A stretch of DNA of 64,000 nucleotides from a virus, in the IMG/VR virus record IMGVR_UViG_3300046660_000488, positions 62,001 through 126,000 of that record. One strand, given 5' to 3'. The notes beneath the pieces are model-generated. The model did not search any database and was not told where the DNA came from. It was given only the letters and a program-made list of their open reading frames with translations. Made by a program: the position numbers and the translations under genes. Shown one piece after another: positions 1 to 8,008 of this stretch. The first letter of the stretch is position 1. Each line of letters opens with the position of its first letter.

Positions 1-143
1 GCGAGAGCAAAGAGGTAGATCATCGACGCCTGATAGCGCTCACGCAGATCGAAGATGCACGCCTTGTTCAAGACCTCCGTCATGTGGATGGTCTTGTAAT
101 CCGTCAGCACACCCTCGGTGTCGATGTAGACGCGATGGTCCAT
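1..143 (-). CDS. Hypothetical protein, partial (runs off the window)
   Basis: This reading frame starts with ATG at 143 and is still open at the window edge (47 codons visible). Its start overlaps the stop of the preceding gene as TGATG, so the two are probably translationally coupled. The visible part (MDHRVYIDTEGVLTDYKT...) has an acidic DTEG near the start that could begin a HAD-like hydrolase motif I, but too little is seen to assign a function. Confidence 0.6.
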   Translation of the reverse strand, partial: MDHRVYIDTEGVLTDYKTIHMTEVLNKACIFDLRERYQASMIYLFAL

Positions 144-376
144 CAATACTTGAACTGGTTGAGGCAGGCGAATTTCTTTTCCGTCATCCAACGGATGTTC
201 ACCGTGGCCCCGGTGTTGACGAGCACTTGATCGACCGCGTCCGGATCAATGGGCGTGACGCTGTGGACGCGCACGAGGCTGGAGTCCATGGTCAGGAACA
301 GCACCGGGTCCTTGTCGGTGATGGCCATGTAGTCGGCGAGACCAGACGTGTAGGAGACCAGATAGTGCTTGGCCAT
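143..376 (-). CDS. Hypothetical protein (77 aa)
   Basis: A complete small gene on the minus strand, two bases downstream of the 453-residue gene and overlapping the next start. The product begins MAKHYLVSYTSG and has alternating hydrophobic stretches consistent with a small beta-rich fold. I do not recognise a family. The tight spacing to both neighbours argues that it is a real member of a minus-strand operon. Confidence 0.6.
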   Translation of the reverse strand: MAKHYLVSYTSGLADYMAITDKDPVLFLTMDSSLVRVHSVTPIDPDAVDQVLVNTGATVNIRWMTEKKFACLNQFKY

Positions 377-378
377 GG

Positions 379-1740
379 TCAGTCTTTCTCGTTGAAGGCT
401 TTGCCGTTCAGGTACACCTCGAACATGAAGTGCTCACGGAAATCTCGCCCGACCAACTCGCGCCGCATGGTGTCGGTGTTGACCCGGCTGCGGGTCCGCC
501 AGACCGTATCGCTGACCTTCTTCAGGTCGGCCGGAAGCATGTGGTCGATGCCCAGATCACCGACCCACGGCTCCCCGGTCTTGCGGAACGGGCGGCCGGG
601 CGTGAAATGGACCAAGAACCCGTCGTCGGACTCACGGACCACGAAATAGAATTCCTTGGCCCGGTAGGTCTCGTGGTTGGCCTTGCGAGCCTCTTCGTCC
701 ATGACGTCGATTTCGCCCGCCAGTTCGTTCCACGGGCGCGGCTTCTTCGGACCCTTGTCGTTCTTTTCCACAACGACCGTGCCCTTGGGCACGAGGCGTT
801 CGCCCAGATCGCTGACGGCGTAGACCTCGTTCTCGACGCCAGCCTCGTTCAGGATGGCGGCGATCTTCTCAGCCTCTCGCACGGTCAGGGTGACCAGCCA
901 GCAGCCGGTGGGGCTATTGCGGCGCTTGAACGTCTTGCCGACGTCGTAATCCGCGCTCGATAGCAGAGCGACCACGGCAGGGAGCTTGGCGTCCACGACA
1001 TCGATCTTGCGGTACGTGCCGACCGCGCCGCGCGGGTCGATGATCACCATGTCGGTGTCCGGCGCGCTGTCGGGATCGAAGCCTTCAGGCTCGTCCTCAT
1101 AGACGACCGTTTCGCGGTCCACGCCTTCTTGGTTGGTTACCGCCGTCGCCGACTGGATTTCGTACGAGCCGTCCAGCTTCTTGATGATCCGGATGCCGGT
1201 CACCGCTGTCTCGATCTCGACTTCGCCGTTCATTTCGCTGCTGGGCGGCTTGGCGCCACCGAAGCTGTCGCCGCTCGTGCCGTCCATCATCTTCTTGATT
1301 CTGGAGTCGGACTCTTTCTGCTTGTCGGAGCGCGTGTCCCACGGGTCGTGTTCGGTGAGGCCGAGAATTTCGCCGATGGTGCGGTCGTCGTCCGCCTCAT
1401 CTTCCTCGCGTTCCTTGACGATCCGCATCATGGCCTTGTTGCGGCTCTTGGCGTCGGCGCGATCCTCACAGACTACGATGTCGTGCTTGGCATAGAACGC
1501 GGCGCGCTGGGCTTCGTCGGCGAAGATGATACGGTACGGAGGACGCTTGAAGCCCTTGAAGAAGGGGTCTTCCATCAACTCCGGAACCGGGATGTGCTCG
1601 GCCGCCTGCGCGCCGTAATCCTCTTCGTTGATCACGGCGAGAGCGATGTCGTTGAAGAGGGTGTCGAAGTCTGTCGGCTCATCGGCCGCCACGATCATCG
1701 AAACGAGATCGCCATCACCGCGCTCGAAGGCGTAACGCAT
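379..1740 (-). CDS. Hypothetical protein (453 aa), acidic
   Basis: A long uninterrupted frame whose start is three bases downstream of the stop of the preceding gene. The product is rich in Asp and Glu, with acidic runs near residues 110-120 (REEDEADDD), and has no signal peptide or membrane segment. The C-terminal third is richer in aromatic residues. No family was recognised. Length and codon bias make it a real gene. Confidence 0.75.
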   Translation of the reverse strand: MRYAFERGDGDLVSMIVAADEPTDFDTLFNDIALAVINEEDYGAQAAEHIPVPELMEDPFFKGFKRPPYRIIFADEAQRAAFYAKHDIVVCEDRADAKSRNKAMMRIVKEREEDEADDDRTIGEILGLTEHDPWDTRSDKQKESDSRIKKMMDGTSGDSFGGAKPPSSEMNGEVEIETAVTGIRIIKKLDGSYEIQSATAVTNQEGVDRETVVYEDEPEGFDPDSAPDTDMVIIDPRGAVGTYRKIDVVDAKLPAVVALLSSADYDVGKTFKRRNSPTGCWLVTLTVREAEKIAAILNEAGVENEVYAVSDLGERLVPKGTVVVEKNDKGPKKPRPWNELAGEIDVMDEEARKANHETYRAKEFYFVVRESDDGFLVHFTPGRPFRKTGEPWVGDLGIDHMLPADLKKVSDTVWRTRSRVNTDTMRRELVGRDFREHFMFEVYLNGKAFNEKD

Positions 1741-1743
1741 GCA

Positions 1744-2151
1744 CTAAGCTCCAGACAGTTCGACTCCGAACAGGTTCTCTTCGTTTACCAGATTGAGAAC
1801 GTTCAGCCAATAGGTTCCGGGTGTGACCGGAACGAAAACTGCCGTCAAGTCATCTTCGACGGTCAGGTCAGCATCATGCACACGTATCACGTCGTCCATC
1901 AACGACGACAAATGCCATGTCGCGGGCTGCTTCGCGGGTGCGTAGACGACACCGGCCCCACCCTTCGTCAAGCTGATCCAGCAACGAATGGAGAGGTCTT
2001 GAGGCATCTTGTAGGGATTGGCGATCATCTGCCGCATCCTGAATTCCTTCGTTTCACCGGAAGCAACGGTGAAGGAAAGCAACCCCAGATAGCCAGAAGG
2101 CAAAGTGTAGGATGGCTCGTCGAAGTTAAATTCGAGGTATGGATACAGCAT
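1744..2151 (-). CDS. Hypothetical beta-rich protein (135 aa)
   Basis: I place the start at ATG 2151 (MLYPYLEFNF) because AGAGG lies just upstream and because a strong terminator hairpin sits at 2162-2200, inside the longer open frame. The product has many short hydrophobic stretches separated by turns, including GTYWLNV near the end, as in beta-sandwich accessory or virion proteins. Function is unknown. Expression would have to come from read-through of the terminator or from an unseen promoter. Confidence 0.6.
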   Translation of the reverse strand: MLYPYLEFNFDEPSYTLPSGYLGLLSFTVASGETKEFRMRQMIANPYKMPQDLSIRCWISLTKGGAGVVYAPAKQPATWHLSSLMDDVIRVHDADLTVEDDLTAVFVPVTPGTYWLNVLNLVNEENLFGVELSGA

Positions 2152-2161
2152 GGTGGCCTCT

Positions 2162-2200
2162 AAAAATGGAGGGACAGTTGGGCTAAACAACTGTCCCTCC
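2162..2200 (-). terminator. Intrinsic terminator, minus strand
   Basis: A perfect 13-bp inverted repeat (2168-2180 with 2188-2200) has a 7-base loop and is followed on the minus strand by TTTTT at 2162-2166. It lies between a late promoter at 2235 and the start of the next gene, so a transcript from that promoter would be only about 68 nt long. Confidence 0.85.
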
Positions 2201-2234
2201 GGGCATATAGGAGAGTTAACTTAGGGCACAACTT

Positions 2235-2242
2235 TATTTAGT
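2235..2242 (-). promoter_or_regulatory. T4-type late promoter
   Basis: The minus strand reads CTAAATA followed by AAG, matching the phage late box seen before many genes here. It overlaps the stop codon of the P-loop kinase gene. By T4 geometry transcription would start near 2229 and run straight into the terminator at 2162-2200. Confidence 0.55.
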
Positions 2243-2718
2243 CAAACGACGTAGATAACGATGTTATCAAACTCATTTTGAGTTGGGGGCTCAAAACGCT
2301 TGATCATATCATCTACTACCGACTCAGGGATGTATTTTCCCGTCCTTTCGGCACGCTCGGTCAACCTTGCGTCGAGAACAGGCCGGGGGACTTGGAAGAC
2401 CACGGCGTTCTTGGTGTAGGCCTTGGGCACGTTCGCGAGGATGCGGCGCCGAGACTTCACGGTCATGTTGGTTCGGTCCACGATGATGTTTCGCTCGTCG
2501 GCGATTGCCGCGCGGAACTGTTCCATCATCTGCTGGGTCAACAGCTTAAGGTCGAGCTTATTGAACGCCTCGGAGTAGCTGATGCCCTCGGTTGCCGCGT
2601 ACTGGTCTATCATGTCATCCGTGCTGAGGATGACGTAATTCCGGTCACTTTCGTACGGCTTGCGGTAGGTGCTCTTACCCGCCGCCGGGGGACCAATCAG
2701 CAGAGTGATACTGGACAT
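2242..2718 (-). CDS. P-loop kinase, polynucleotide-kinase-like (158 aa)
   Basis: An AAA_33/PNK-type P-loop protein. Walker A is GPPAAGKST at residues 9-17, followed by LSTDDMID, the usual acceptor-site stretch, and by VDRTNMTVKSRRR, which resembles the substrate and lid region of T4 Pnkp-type 5'-OH kinases. It lacks the C-terminal HAD phosphatase of T4 PseT. With an RNA ligase, RlaP and a CCA enzyme in the same window, end-healing of broken RNA is a reasonable role, but the substrate is inferred. The start overlaps the end of the lipase gene by 44 bases. Confidence 0.8.
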   Translation of the reverse strand: MSSITLLIGPPAAGKSTYRKPYESDRNYVILSTDDMIDQYAATEGISYSEAFNKLDLKLLTQQMMEQFRAAIADERNIIVDRTNMTVKSRRRILANVPKAYTKNAVVFQVPRPVLDARLTERAERTGKYIPESVVDDMIKRFEPPTQNEFDNIVIYVV

Positions 2719-3337
2719 TATTCGCCCTGTTCTTCAATGTCTTAAATATGAAATCGGTGGTCTTCGAAATGACTTCTGGGTTCAAAAGAACCTCGAAATG
2801 GTTCGTCGGGATCAGGACGTATTTCGGCCCGACCATTGCTTTCTGACTGCTCACCGTGACGACGCCATCGGTCCGCTCGCCAAGTACAACGAGGCTGGAG
2901 TCTGTGACGAACGACAGGATCGGCACTTCCGGCGGTTCATCGCGCAACGAACTCATGACCGGGCTCTGCTGGCTGATGTCGCGGAACAACTGCGTGGGCA
3001 TGAACCAGCGCATAACGCTGGCCGCCCAACTGCCGCCGAACGGTGTGCTCATCGTCACGATCTTGTTGACGCCGCAGTCTTCGTCCTGAGCGATGGCCGC
3101 CGCGATCACACCCCCAAGGCTGTGCCCGATGATGTTGATGCGGCGGGGCTCGGCCTTGGCCTTCTTCCGAAGGTAGGCAATCGTATCGGCCAACGGCTCC
3201 TTGTTGCCGTAGGAAATGTCCACGGCATCGTGTCGCGGCAAGCGTTCCTTGATCCAGTTGAAGGACAGAGGGCTGCTTGCCGCGCCATGGATGTACCAGA
3301 TCAAGGGTCTGGCAGGAGGGGGCGGCCTATACGACAT
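2675..3337 (-). CDS. Alpha/beta-hydrolase, lipase/esterase-like (220 aa)
   Basis: Residues 71-76 are GHSLGG, the nucleophile elbow of serine lipases (Ser73), preceded by an oxyanion-type HG (YIHGAASS). A late NHFEV supplies a candidate catalytic His and ERTDG a candidate Asp. There is no signal peptide, so it acts in the cytoplasm or needs lysis for release. I start at ATG 3337 (MSYRPPPP) because a sigma70-like promoter at 3343-3372 lies within the longer open frame. A lytic or membrane-remodelling esterase is possible; the substrate is unknown. Confidence 0.8.
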   Translation of the reverse strand: MSYRPPPPARPLIWYIHGAASSPLSFNWIKERLPRHDAVDISYGNKEPLADTIAYLRKKAKAEPRRINIIGHSLGGVIAAAIAQDEDCGVNKIVTMSTPFGGSWAASVMRWFMPTQLFRDISQQSPVMSSLRDEPPEVPILSFVTDSSLVVLGERTDGVVTVSSQKAMVGPKYVLIPTNHFEVLLNPEVISKTTDFIFKTLKNRANNVQYHSADWSPGGG

Positions 3338-3342
3338 CGTTA

Positions 3343-3372
3343 ACCATACGGAGTCAGGGAAATTCTGGTCAA
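3343..3372 (-). promoter_or_regulatory. Sigma70-like promoter with phage -35 motif
   Basis: The minus strand shows TTGACC, 18 bases, then TATGGT. The -35 hexamer sits in the recurrent phage motif GTTKACSARA. The start codon of the lipase gene lies only 5 bases past the -10 hexamer, so the mRNA may have little or no leader. Confidence 0.6.
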
Positions 3373-3378
3373 CGAAAA

Positions 3379-3597
3379 TTAATTCGCCAGACCCCAGAGC
3401 ACCGACAGGGCCAGCCAGCCGAAGCCGAGCACGCGGCTGCGGAAGCTGCGGCCGTCTTGGAGCAACCACCAGACGAAGATGATCGGGAGCAGGAAGATGC
3501 CGAAGCCGAGCAGCGGCGTCACCGGGCGCTGCGGAATTTCCTTGAGGAAACGGTCGATCAGTTCGCCGGAGAGGTTGTTGGGAGGGAGGTCAGACAC
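3379..3597 (-). CDS. Small membrane protein, two TM segments (72 aa)
   Basis: Two hydrophobic stretches (around residues 27-46 and 56-71) are separated by a short basic loop (QDGRSFRSR), which predicts a hairpin inner-membrane protein with the N-terminus in the cytoplasm. It precedes the lipase gene on the same strand. A holin-like role can be imagined from size and topology but nothing in the sequence proves it. Confidence 0.6.
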   Translation of the reverse strand: MSDLPPNNLSGELIDRFLKEIPQRPVTPLLGFGIFLLPIIFVWWLLQDGRSFRSRVLGFGWLALSVLWGLAN

Positions 3598-3682
3598 GAA
3601 AGTATAGTTCCTGAAGATTACTACTCGACATTACTGGGTTTTGTGGTAGACTTCAATTTAATCGAATTTCCGGAGAGCACCC

Positions 3683-4876
3683 GTGGACTTGAAGAACGTC
3701 ATCACCCCCAGCCTGCAACGTCTTCACGACGTTCTGACCAAGAGGGACCACGGTCTGTGGTTCGTCGGCGGGATGGTGCGTGACCTTCTGCTTGGCATCG
3801 AGCCCAAGGACGTGGACCTGTGCACCACCGCGACGCCCGAGCAGATGATCGCCATCTTCACCGAAGAGGGCATCCGCTTCGAGCCGACCGGCCTTCAGCA
3901 CGGCACTCTGACCGTGATCATCGACGGCGAAGTCTACGAGATCACCACGCTGCGGATCGACACCGATCAGGACGGCCGCCACGCGACCGTGGTCTACACC
4001 ACAGACCTGATCCTCGATCTGGGCCGCCGCGACCTGACCATCAACGCGATGGCCATGGATTTCGACGGCAACCTGATCGACCCGTTCAACGGCGCCCAAG
4101 ACCTGACCGACAAGCGCATCCGCTTCGTCGGCAACCCAGATGACCGGATGCGGGAAGACTATCTCCGCATCCTGCGCTGGTTGCGCTTCCACGACCGGAT
4201 CGCCACCGGCACGCCGCTGGACGCCGATACCGTGGCTGCGGCGCGCCGCAACGCGGACGGTCTGCGGAAGATCAAGCGCGAGCGGGTCTGGATGGAAATG
4301 GCGAAGATCGTCTCGGGCAACAATGGCCCGCTGATGCTCCACAACATCTACGCCATGCAACTGGCCGACTGCATCGGCCTGCCTGCTCTGTATCGCCGCA
4401 CCGGGGACGTCTACCCGGACTGCCCGCCCGGCGGCATCGACCGCATGATGGACGTCGCCAAACTGTCCAGCAATCCCGTGACCCGGTTGGTCGCTGTGCT
4501 GAGGAACGAGGCGACGCACCTGCCCATCGCGTGGAAGTGGAGCGCTGAAGAGCGTGACCTGTGCATTTTCTTGGCCGAGCGGGTGGCGGCTCCCGGTTTC
4601 GGCTGGAAGCATATGCTGGCCGTCAGCGGCGTCCGTCGCGAATGGGTTCTGGAGTTGGCCTACCTGCGGGGAGGCCGCGAAGGTCTGTTCCAAGCCATCC
4701 GCGACTGGGACGTCCCGATGTTCCCGCTGAAGGGCGGCGACCTGATCGCGGAAAAGGGCTACAAGCCCGGCCCCATCGTCGGTGAGACCGTCAAGCACCT
4801 GAAGCACATCTGGGCGACGACCGAATATCTGGCGACCCGTGAAGAGCTTCTGAGGCTCGTCGTCACCAGTGCATAG
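3683..4876 (+). CDS. cca: tRNA nucleotidyltransferase (CCA-adding enzyme family)
   Basis: A class II nucleotidyltransferase of the CCA/poly(A) polymerase family, 397 residues. It shows GGMVRD at residues 29-34, the metal-binding DVD at 43-45, RRDLTINA at 115-122, and the neck stretch with DYLRILRWLRFHDR. It would add or repair the 3' CCA of tRNAs. That fits the neighbouring genome: tRNA-Ser(GCT) at 42054 has no encoded CCA, and the phage carries RNA-repair genes. It is isolated on the plus strand between minus-strand genes. Confidence 0.92.
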   Translation: MDLKNVITPSLQRLHDVLTKRDHGLWFVGGMVRDLLLGIEPKDVDLCTTATPEQMIAIFTEEGIRFEPTGLQHGTLTVIIDGEVYEITTLRIDTDQDGRHATVVYTTDLILDLGRRDLTINAMAMDFDGNLIDPFNGAQDLTDKRIRFVGNPDDRMREDYLRILRWLRFHDRIATGTPLDADTVAAARRNADGLRKIKRERVWMEMAKIVSGNNGPLMLHNIYAMQLADCIGLPALYRRTGDVYPDCPPGGIDRMMDVAKLSSNPVTRLVAVLRNEATHLPIAWKWSAEERDLCIFLAERVAAPGFGWKHMLAVSGVRREWVLELAYLRGGREGLFQAIRDWDVPMFPLKGGDLIAEKGYKPGPIVGETVKHLKHIWATTEYLATREELLRLVVTSA

Positions 4877-5267
4877 AAGCGAGGGCCGTGTACTTTTCGT
4901 GCACGGCCCTTAGCTCGATCTCTGCGGCGGCTTTCTTTTCGGCGATCACCTGAATGATCGCTTGCTTCACCCATTCGACCTCGGGAACGTTGGTCTCGCC
5001 CGTGAAGAACCACGTGCCGTCGTCTTTCTTGATCGGCAGATGTGCCCAGCTTACGCCGGGGTTGTTCGGGGTATGCGGCGGCGCCCTGAAGCAATAGTCA
5101 AGGTGCGTCATATCCGTTCCGTCCCAGCAAACCCATTGTTCCCAGAGGTACAGGTACAGGGGCTGCTCACCCATCATCCGAACGTAGTACGACGAATACT
5201 CCGGCATTTCCTCGAACCCAAGTTCAAGCAGGATCGACCGGATCGGTTCTACGTTCGGATAGGGCAT
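4863..5267 (-). CDS. Hypothetical protein (134 aa)
   Basis: Convergent with and overlapping the last bases of the CCA-enzyme gene. The product is rich in aromatic residues (YSSYYVRM, YLYLWEQWVCWDG) and ends in a charged helix. No family was recognised. It is three bases upstream of the glutaredoxin stop side and shares that operon. Confidence 0.6.
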   Translation of the reverse strand: MPYPNVEPIRSILLELGFEEMPEYSSYYVRMMGEQPLYLYLWEQWVCWDGTDMTHLDYCFRAPPHTPNNPGVSWAHLPIKKDDGTWFFTGETNVPEVEWVKQAIIQVIAEKKAAAEIELRAVHEKYTALASMHW

Positions 5268-5270
5268 GGG

Positions 5271-5552
5271 TCAGAAATCCGCGTCGAAATTGCCTGCGGC
5301 TGCGCGGTCGGCGACGTCGCTGGCCTTCAGTTCGTTGAACCCGCCGACGCGAACGCCATCGACGAAGATTTGCGGAACCGTACGCTTGGGTCCTTCCAGA
5401 CCCTGCTCGTCATAGAATGCGAACCGCTTGGTGTCGTCGTTGAGGACGATGAACTCGTACGAGATTTTGTGATCGTCGAGCCACACCTTCGCGGCTTCAC
5501 AGTATGGGCAGGGCGGTTCGGTTTTTCCGTAGACGACAATATCCATGATCAT
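5271..5552 (-). CDS. Glutaredoxin
   Basis: A 93-residue thioredoxin-fold protein with the active-site motif CPYC near residues 15-18 and the cis-Pro segment TVPQIFVDG, followed by VGGFNEL, all typical of glutaredoxins. It would reduce disulfides with glutathione, commonly to support ribonucleotide reductase in phages. ATG 5552 overlaps the previous stop as ATGA; a second ATG at 5546 has a better-spaced AGGAG and is an alternative start. Confidence 0.92.
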   Translation of the reverse strand: MIMDIVVYGKTEPPCPYCEAAKVWLDDHKISYEFIVLNDDTKRFAFYDEQGLEGPKRTVPQIFVDGVRVGGFNELKASDVADRAAAGNFDADF

Positions 5553-5875
5553 TCTCCTAGTGGGGAAGTAGTTATCTCACTAGGAGTGTACCCTAAAGCC
5601 CGCAGTTTTTCCAATTTCCAGACGACACGCTTAGCAATGTCGTCGAGATTTACTGCACCCTCTTTCACCAAAAGTGCAGTCACTGCAAGCACGTCGCCGA
5701 TCTCATCTTCAGTCAACTGGCGGTTCGTCTTGGAGCCCGGAATGTATGGGTTCCGGCTCTCCCATCCGAACCGCCTGACCTTGGAAAGGATTTGGATGAC
5801 TTCGGCCCCCTCTTCTTGGAGTAGGCCGATGAAACCAGCTTCCCGGTCGGTGACCGGGACGTCAGGGGTGATCAT
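5549..5875 (-). CDS. MazG-like NTP pyrophosphohydrolase (108 aa)
   Basis: The product contains EEGAEVIQILSKVRRFG and, about 35 residues later, EIGDVLAV, the paired ExxE and ExxD metal-binding helices of MazG/PRA-PH-like all-alpha pyrophosphohydrolases. I start at ATG 5875 (MITPDVPV), which overlaps the rIIB stop as ATGA. It is one of three MazG-like proteins in the window (see 23506 and 54081). Confidence 0.75.
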   Translation of the reverse strand: MITPDVPVTDREAGFIGLLQEEGAEVIQILSKVRRFGWESRNPYIPGSKTNRQLTEDEIGDVLAVTALLVKEGAVNLDDIAKRVVWKLEKLRALGYTPSEITTSPLGE

Positions 5876-7908
5876 TGTTCCTTCGCGTTGTCCGAGGCGG
5901 CCCGAGAGCGAGCAGCCATCTTCTGACCGGCCCAATCGCGCAAGAACGCATCTTCATCGAACGTTTTTGCCACGTAAACACCGGCTGAGTCGAATGTATC
6001 ACCCTCAACCCGAACAAACGAGTCAATTTTAGCCTTCGAAAGGCGGATTTTGAGGGTTTCGATTTCCTCGAACGCCGCCTTGGCCTTGGACATTTCGGTG
6101 GCCAGCAGGCCGACCTCTTCCCAGACCGTCTTGTCGTTCATGAACGGCTTGTCGGTGTCGTGCAGGTTGACGCTCGACGGGTGGGTCTTGGCCGGGTCGT
6201 ACATGTCGATGATCCGGCGGCTGGCGCGAATGATCGGGTCTCCGCCGAGGTAGCCGGGGGCTTTGGCCTTGGCGAATTCCTCAGCGAAGATCGCGGCGCC
6301 GATCATTTCCGGCGTCGGCTCGACCTTGGGGGCCACTTCCTGCTTCATGACCTCGCGCAGGCCGTCGAGGATTTGCTGGATGCGGTCAACCGCCTCCGGG
6401 CTGGTCAAGGTGACGTCCGGCTTGGCGTCGGCCTCACGGTCGGCTTGCTCGGCGGCTTCACGCTCGACGAGGATTTTGGCCACCTCGCGCAGGGCGAGGT
6501 CCATTTCGGTATCCACGACCGGTTCGATGACGCCGGGGACGCCAGCGGTCTGCTCGGCGACCTCGTAGGGCTGGACGGGAAGCTCAGCGTCGTGGATGAC
6601 GCCGTCCGTGCCTTCACCCTTCGGGGTTTCCAGCAGCTTCTTCACCATCGGGTTCTCAGGCCGCAGGATGACCCAGATCACCTTCGGGTTGACGCTCTCG
6701 TCCACGAACGAGTAGGAGCTACCGTCGTAGAAGAATTTCTGGTTCTCGTCGCCGACCCAGTGCAGGCCTTCTTCTTCGCCGAACTTGCTGATGTAGAGAC
6801 CGAAATAGTCCGGGTCTTCGTCGTAGCCGACTTGGCAGACTTCCGCGAAGACCATCGTGTTGATGTTGCGGCCGTTCAGCCAGCCCTTGGTCAGGATCGG
6901 CTCATCGCGCTCGGCGGTTTTTTCGCGGTAGAACGCTTCCAGCGTCTTGGGCGCGGTCTCTTCCGGCGGGCTGAAATCGATCACTTCGATGAAGCTGTTG
7001 TCATCATCGTCGTCGCCGATGGTGCAGGTCTCGCAGGCGTCTTCATCGATTTCTTCAGCATCGGCGTCTTCCGTGACGAAATCGTCCCAGTCGCCTTCGT
7101 AGAAATCCTCGTCGTCCCAGACAGCCTTGGTGGCCAGCAGGTCGTCACGGTCGTCGCCCGTATACTCGGCGATGACCTCGTAGCGGCAGCAGCGGGCCTT
7201 GGCGAAGTTGTAGTCAATCGGGATCGAGACCACGTCCTTCGGGTTGACCTTGACCAGCACGATCTTGTTGCCCGACGCGACGCCGTAATGCGGCAGGTAG
7301 CTCATCGCGCAGAAATGGAAGCCCTTCGAACAGGTCTTCGTGCGATTGTCGTCAACGCCGTTGCGACGCATTTCCAGAATCTTGCCCGGCGAGTTGTCGA
7401 ACCGGCCGGTGTAGATGTCGCGGAAATTGCCGAGCACTTTCTTGTAGGCGATGATGTCGCCATCAGCATGGATGCCCATGCCGTTCTTCTCCATGAACTG
7501 GTACAGTTCATCGACCGCAGTCATGGAGGGGTTCTGCATCACCTTTTCGAGGAAGCGGATGTAGGGGTTCATGTTGAACCCTTCGCTCAGACCCCAGATG
7601 ATGCGGCCGGTGACGGCGTTGTTGACCGGCTCACCGTTGTAGAAGACGATGCCGTCTTGAATGGTGACTTGGCTGTCATTCTGCTCGCGAATGATCTTGC
7701 CGAGATCGCACAGGCCCGTGAGGGAGGCGTGCAGTTCGTCTGCCGCGTCCTTGTCGCCAGCTTCTTGAGCGGCGAACACACTTTTGATGATGGTGACGAT
7801 CTGGTCGTAATTGCGGTGATCCTTGTGGATCACATGGGCCTTACCTTCAATCGTGGTAAGAGAAATCGACATCGGCGTGACAAGCGCCGAGAACGGAACT
7901 TTTTTCAT
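5872..7908 (-). CDS. rIIB: rIIB-like protein with a long C-terminal extension (678 aa)
   Basis: Residues of roughly the first 270 align by eye with the core of T4 rIIB: DGDIIAYKKV, FDNSPGKILEM, TKTCSKGFHFC, and NPKDVVSIPIDYNFAKARCCRYEV. T4 rIIB is about 310 residues, so the remaining 400 or so residues, rich in Asp/Glu and with later helical segments, are an extension. rIIA lies directly upstream, as in T4. In T4 the rII proteins act at the membrane in lysis and in exclusion of other phages. The start at 7908 has GAGGAAG upstream. A late box lies at 7989. Confidence 0.9.
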   Translation of the reverse strand: MKKVPFSALVTPMSISLTTIEGKAHVIHKDHRNYDQIVTIIKSVFAAQEAGDKDAADELHASLTGLCDLGKIIREQNDSQVTIQDGIVFYNGEPVNNAVTGRIIWGLSEGFNMNPYIRFLEKVMQNPSMTAVDELYQFMEKNGMGIHADGDIIAYKKVLGNFRDIYTGRFDNSPGKILEMRRNGVDDNRTKTCSKGFHFCAMSYLPHYGVASGNKIVLVKVNPKDVVSIPIDYNFAKARCCRYEVIAEYTGDDRDDLLATKAVWDDEDFYEGDWDDFVTEDADAEEIDEDACETCTIGDDDDDNSFIEVIDFSPPEETAPKTLEAFYREKTAERDEPILTKGWLNGRNINTMVFAEVCQVGYDEDPDYFGLYISKFGEEEGLHWVGDENQKFFYDGSSYSFVDESVNPKVIWVILRPENPMVKKLLETPKGEGTDGVIHDAELPVQPYEVAEQTAGVPGVIEPVVDTEMDLALREVAKILVEREAAEQADREADAKPDVTLTSPEAVDRIQQILDGLREVMKQEVAPKVEPTPEMIGAAIFAEEFAKAKAPGYLGGDPIIRASRRIIDMYDPAKTHPSSVNLHDTDKPFMNDKTVWEEVGLLATEMSKAKAAFEEIETLKIRLSKAKIDSFVRVEGDTFDSAGVYVAKTFDEDAFLRDWAGQKMAARSRAASDNAKEQ

Positions 7909-7988
7909 AGTATAAACTTCCTCAAATAAGCAAAGTTGACCAGCACCTAAAAAGTATACTGGGAAGCTCGTTTCCGACACTTCGCTGG

Positions 7989-7996
7989 TATTTAGT
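7989..7996 (-). promoter_or_regulatory. T4-type late promoter between rIIA and rIIB
   Basis: The minus strand reads ACTAAATA in the rIIA-rIIB gap, giving rIIB its own late transcript with a leader of about 75 nt. Confidence 0.5.
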
Positions 7997-8008
7997 TAAG
8001 TGCTGTGA

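Noticed and set aside
227-963. Long plus-strand frames opposite the 143-1740 genes
   Set aside because: They are reverse-strand shadows in G+C-rich coding DNA; the minus-strand frames have operon-type overlaps and ordinary protein composition.
6160-7929. A 589-codon plus-strand frame opposite rIIB
   Set aside because: The minus strand encodes a clear rIIB core; the plus frame gives a His/Asp/Val-rich product typical of antisense frames.
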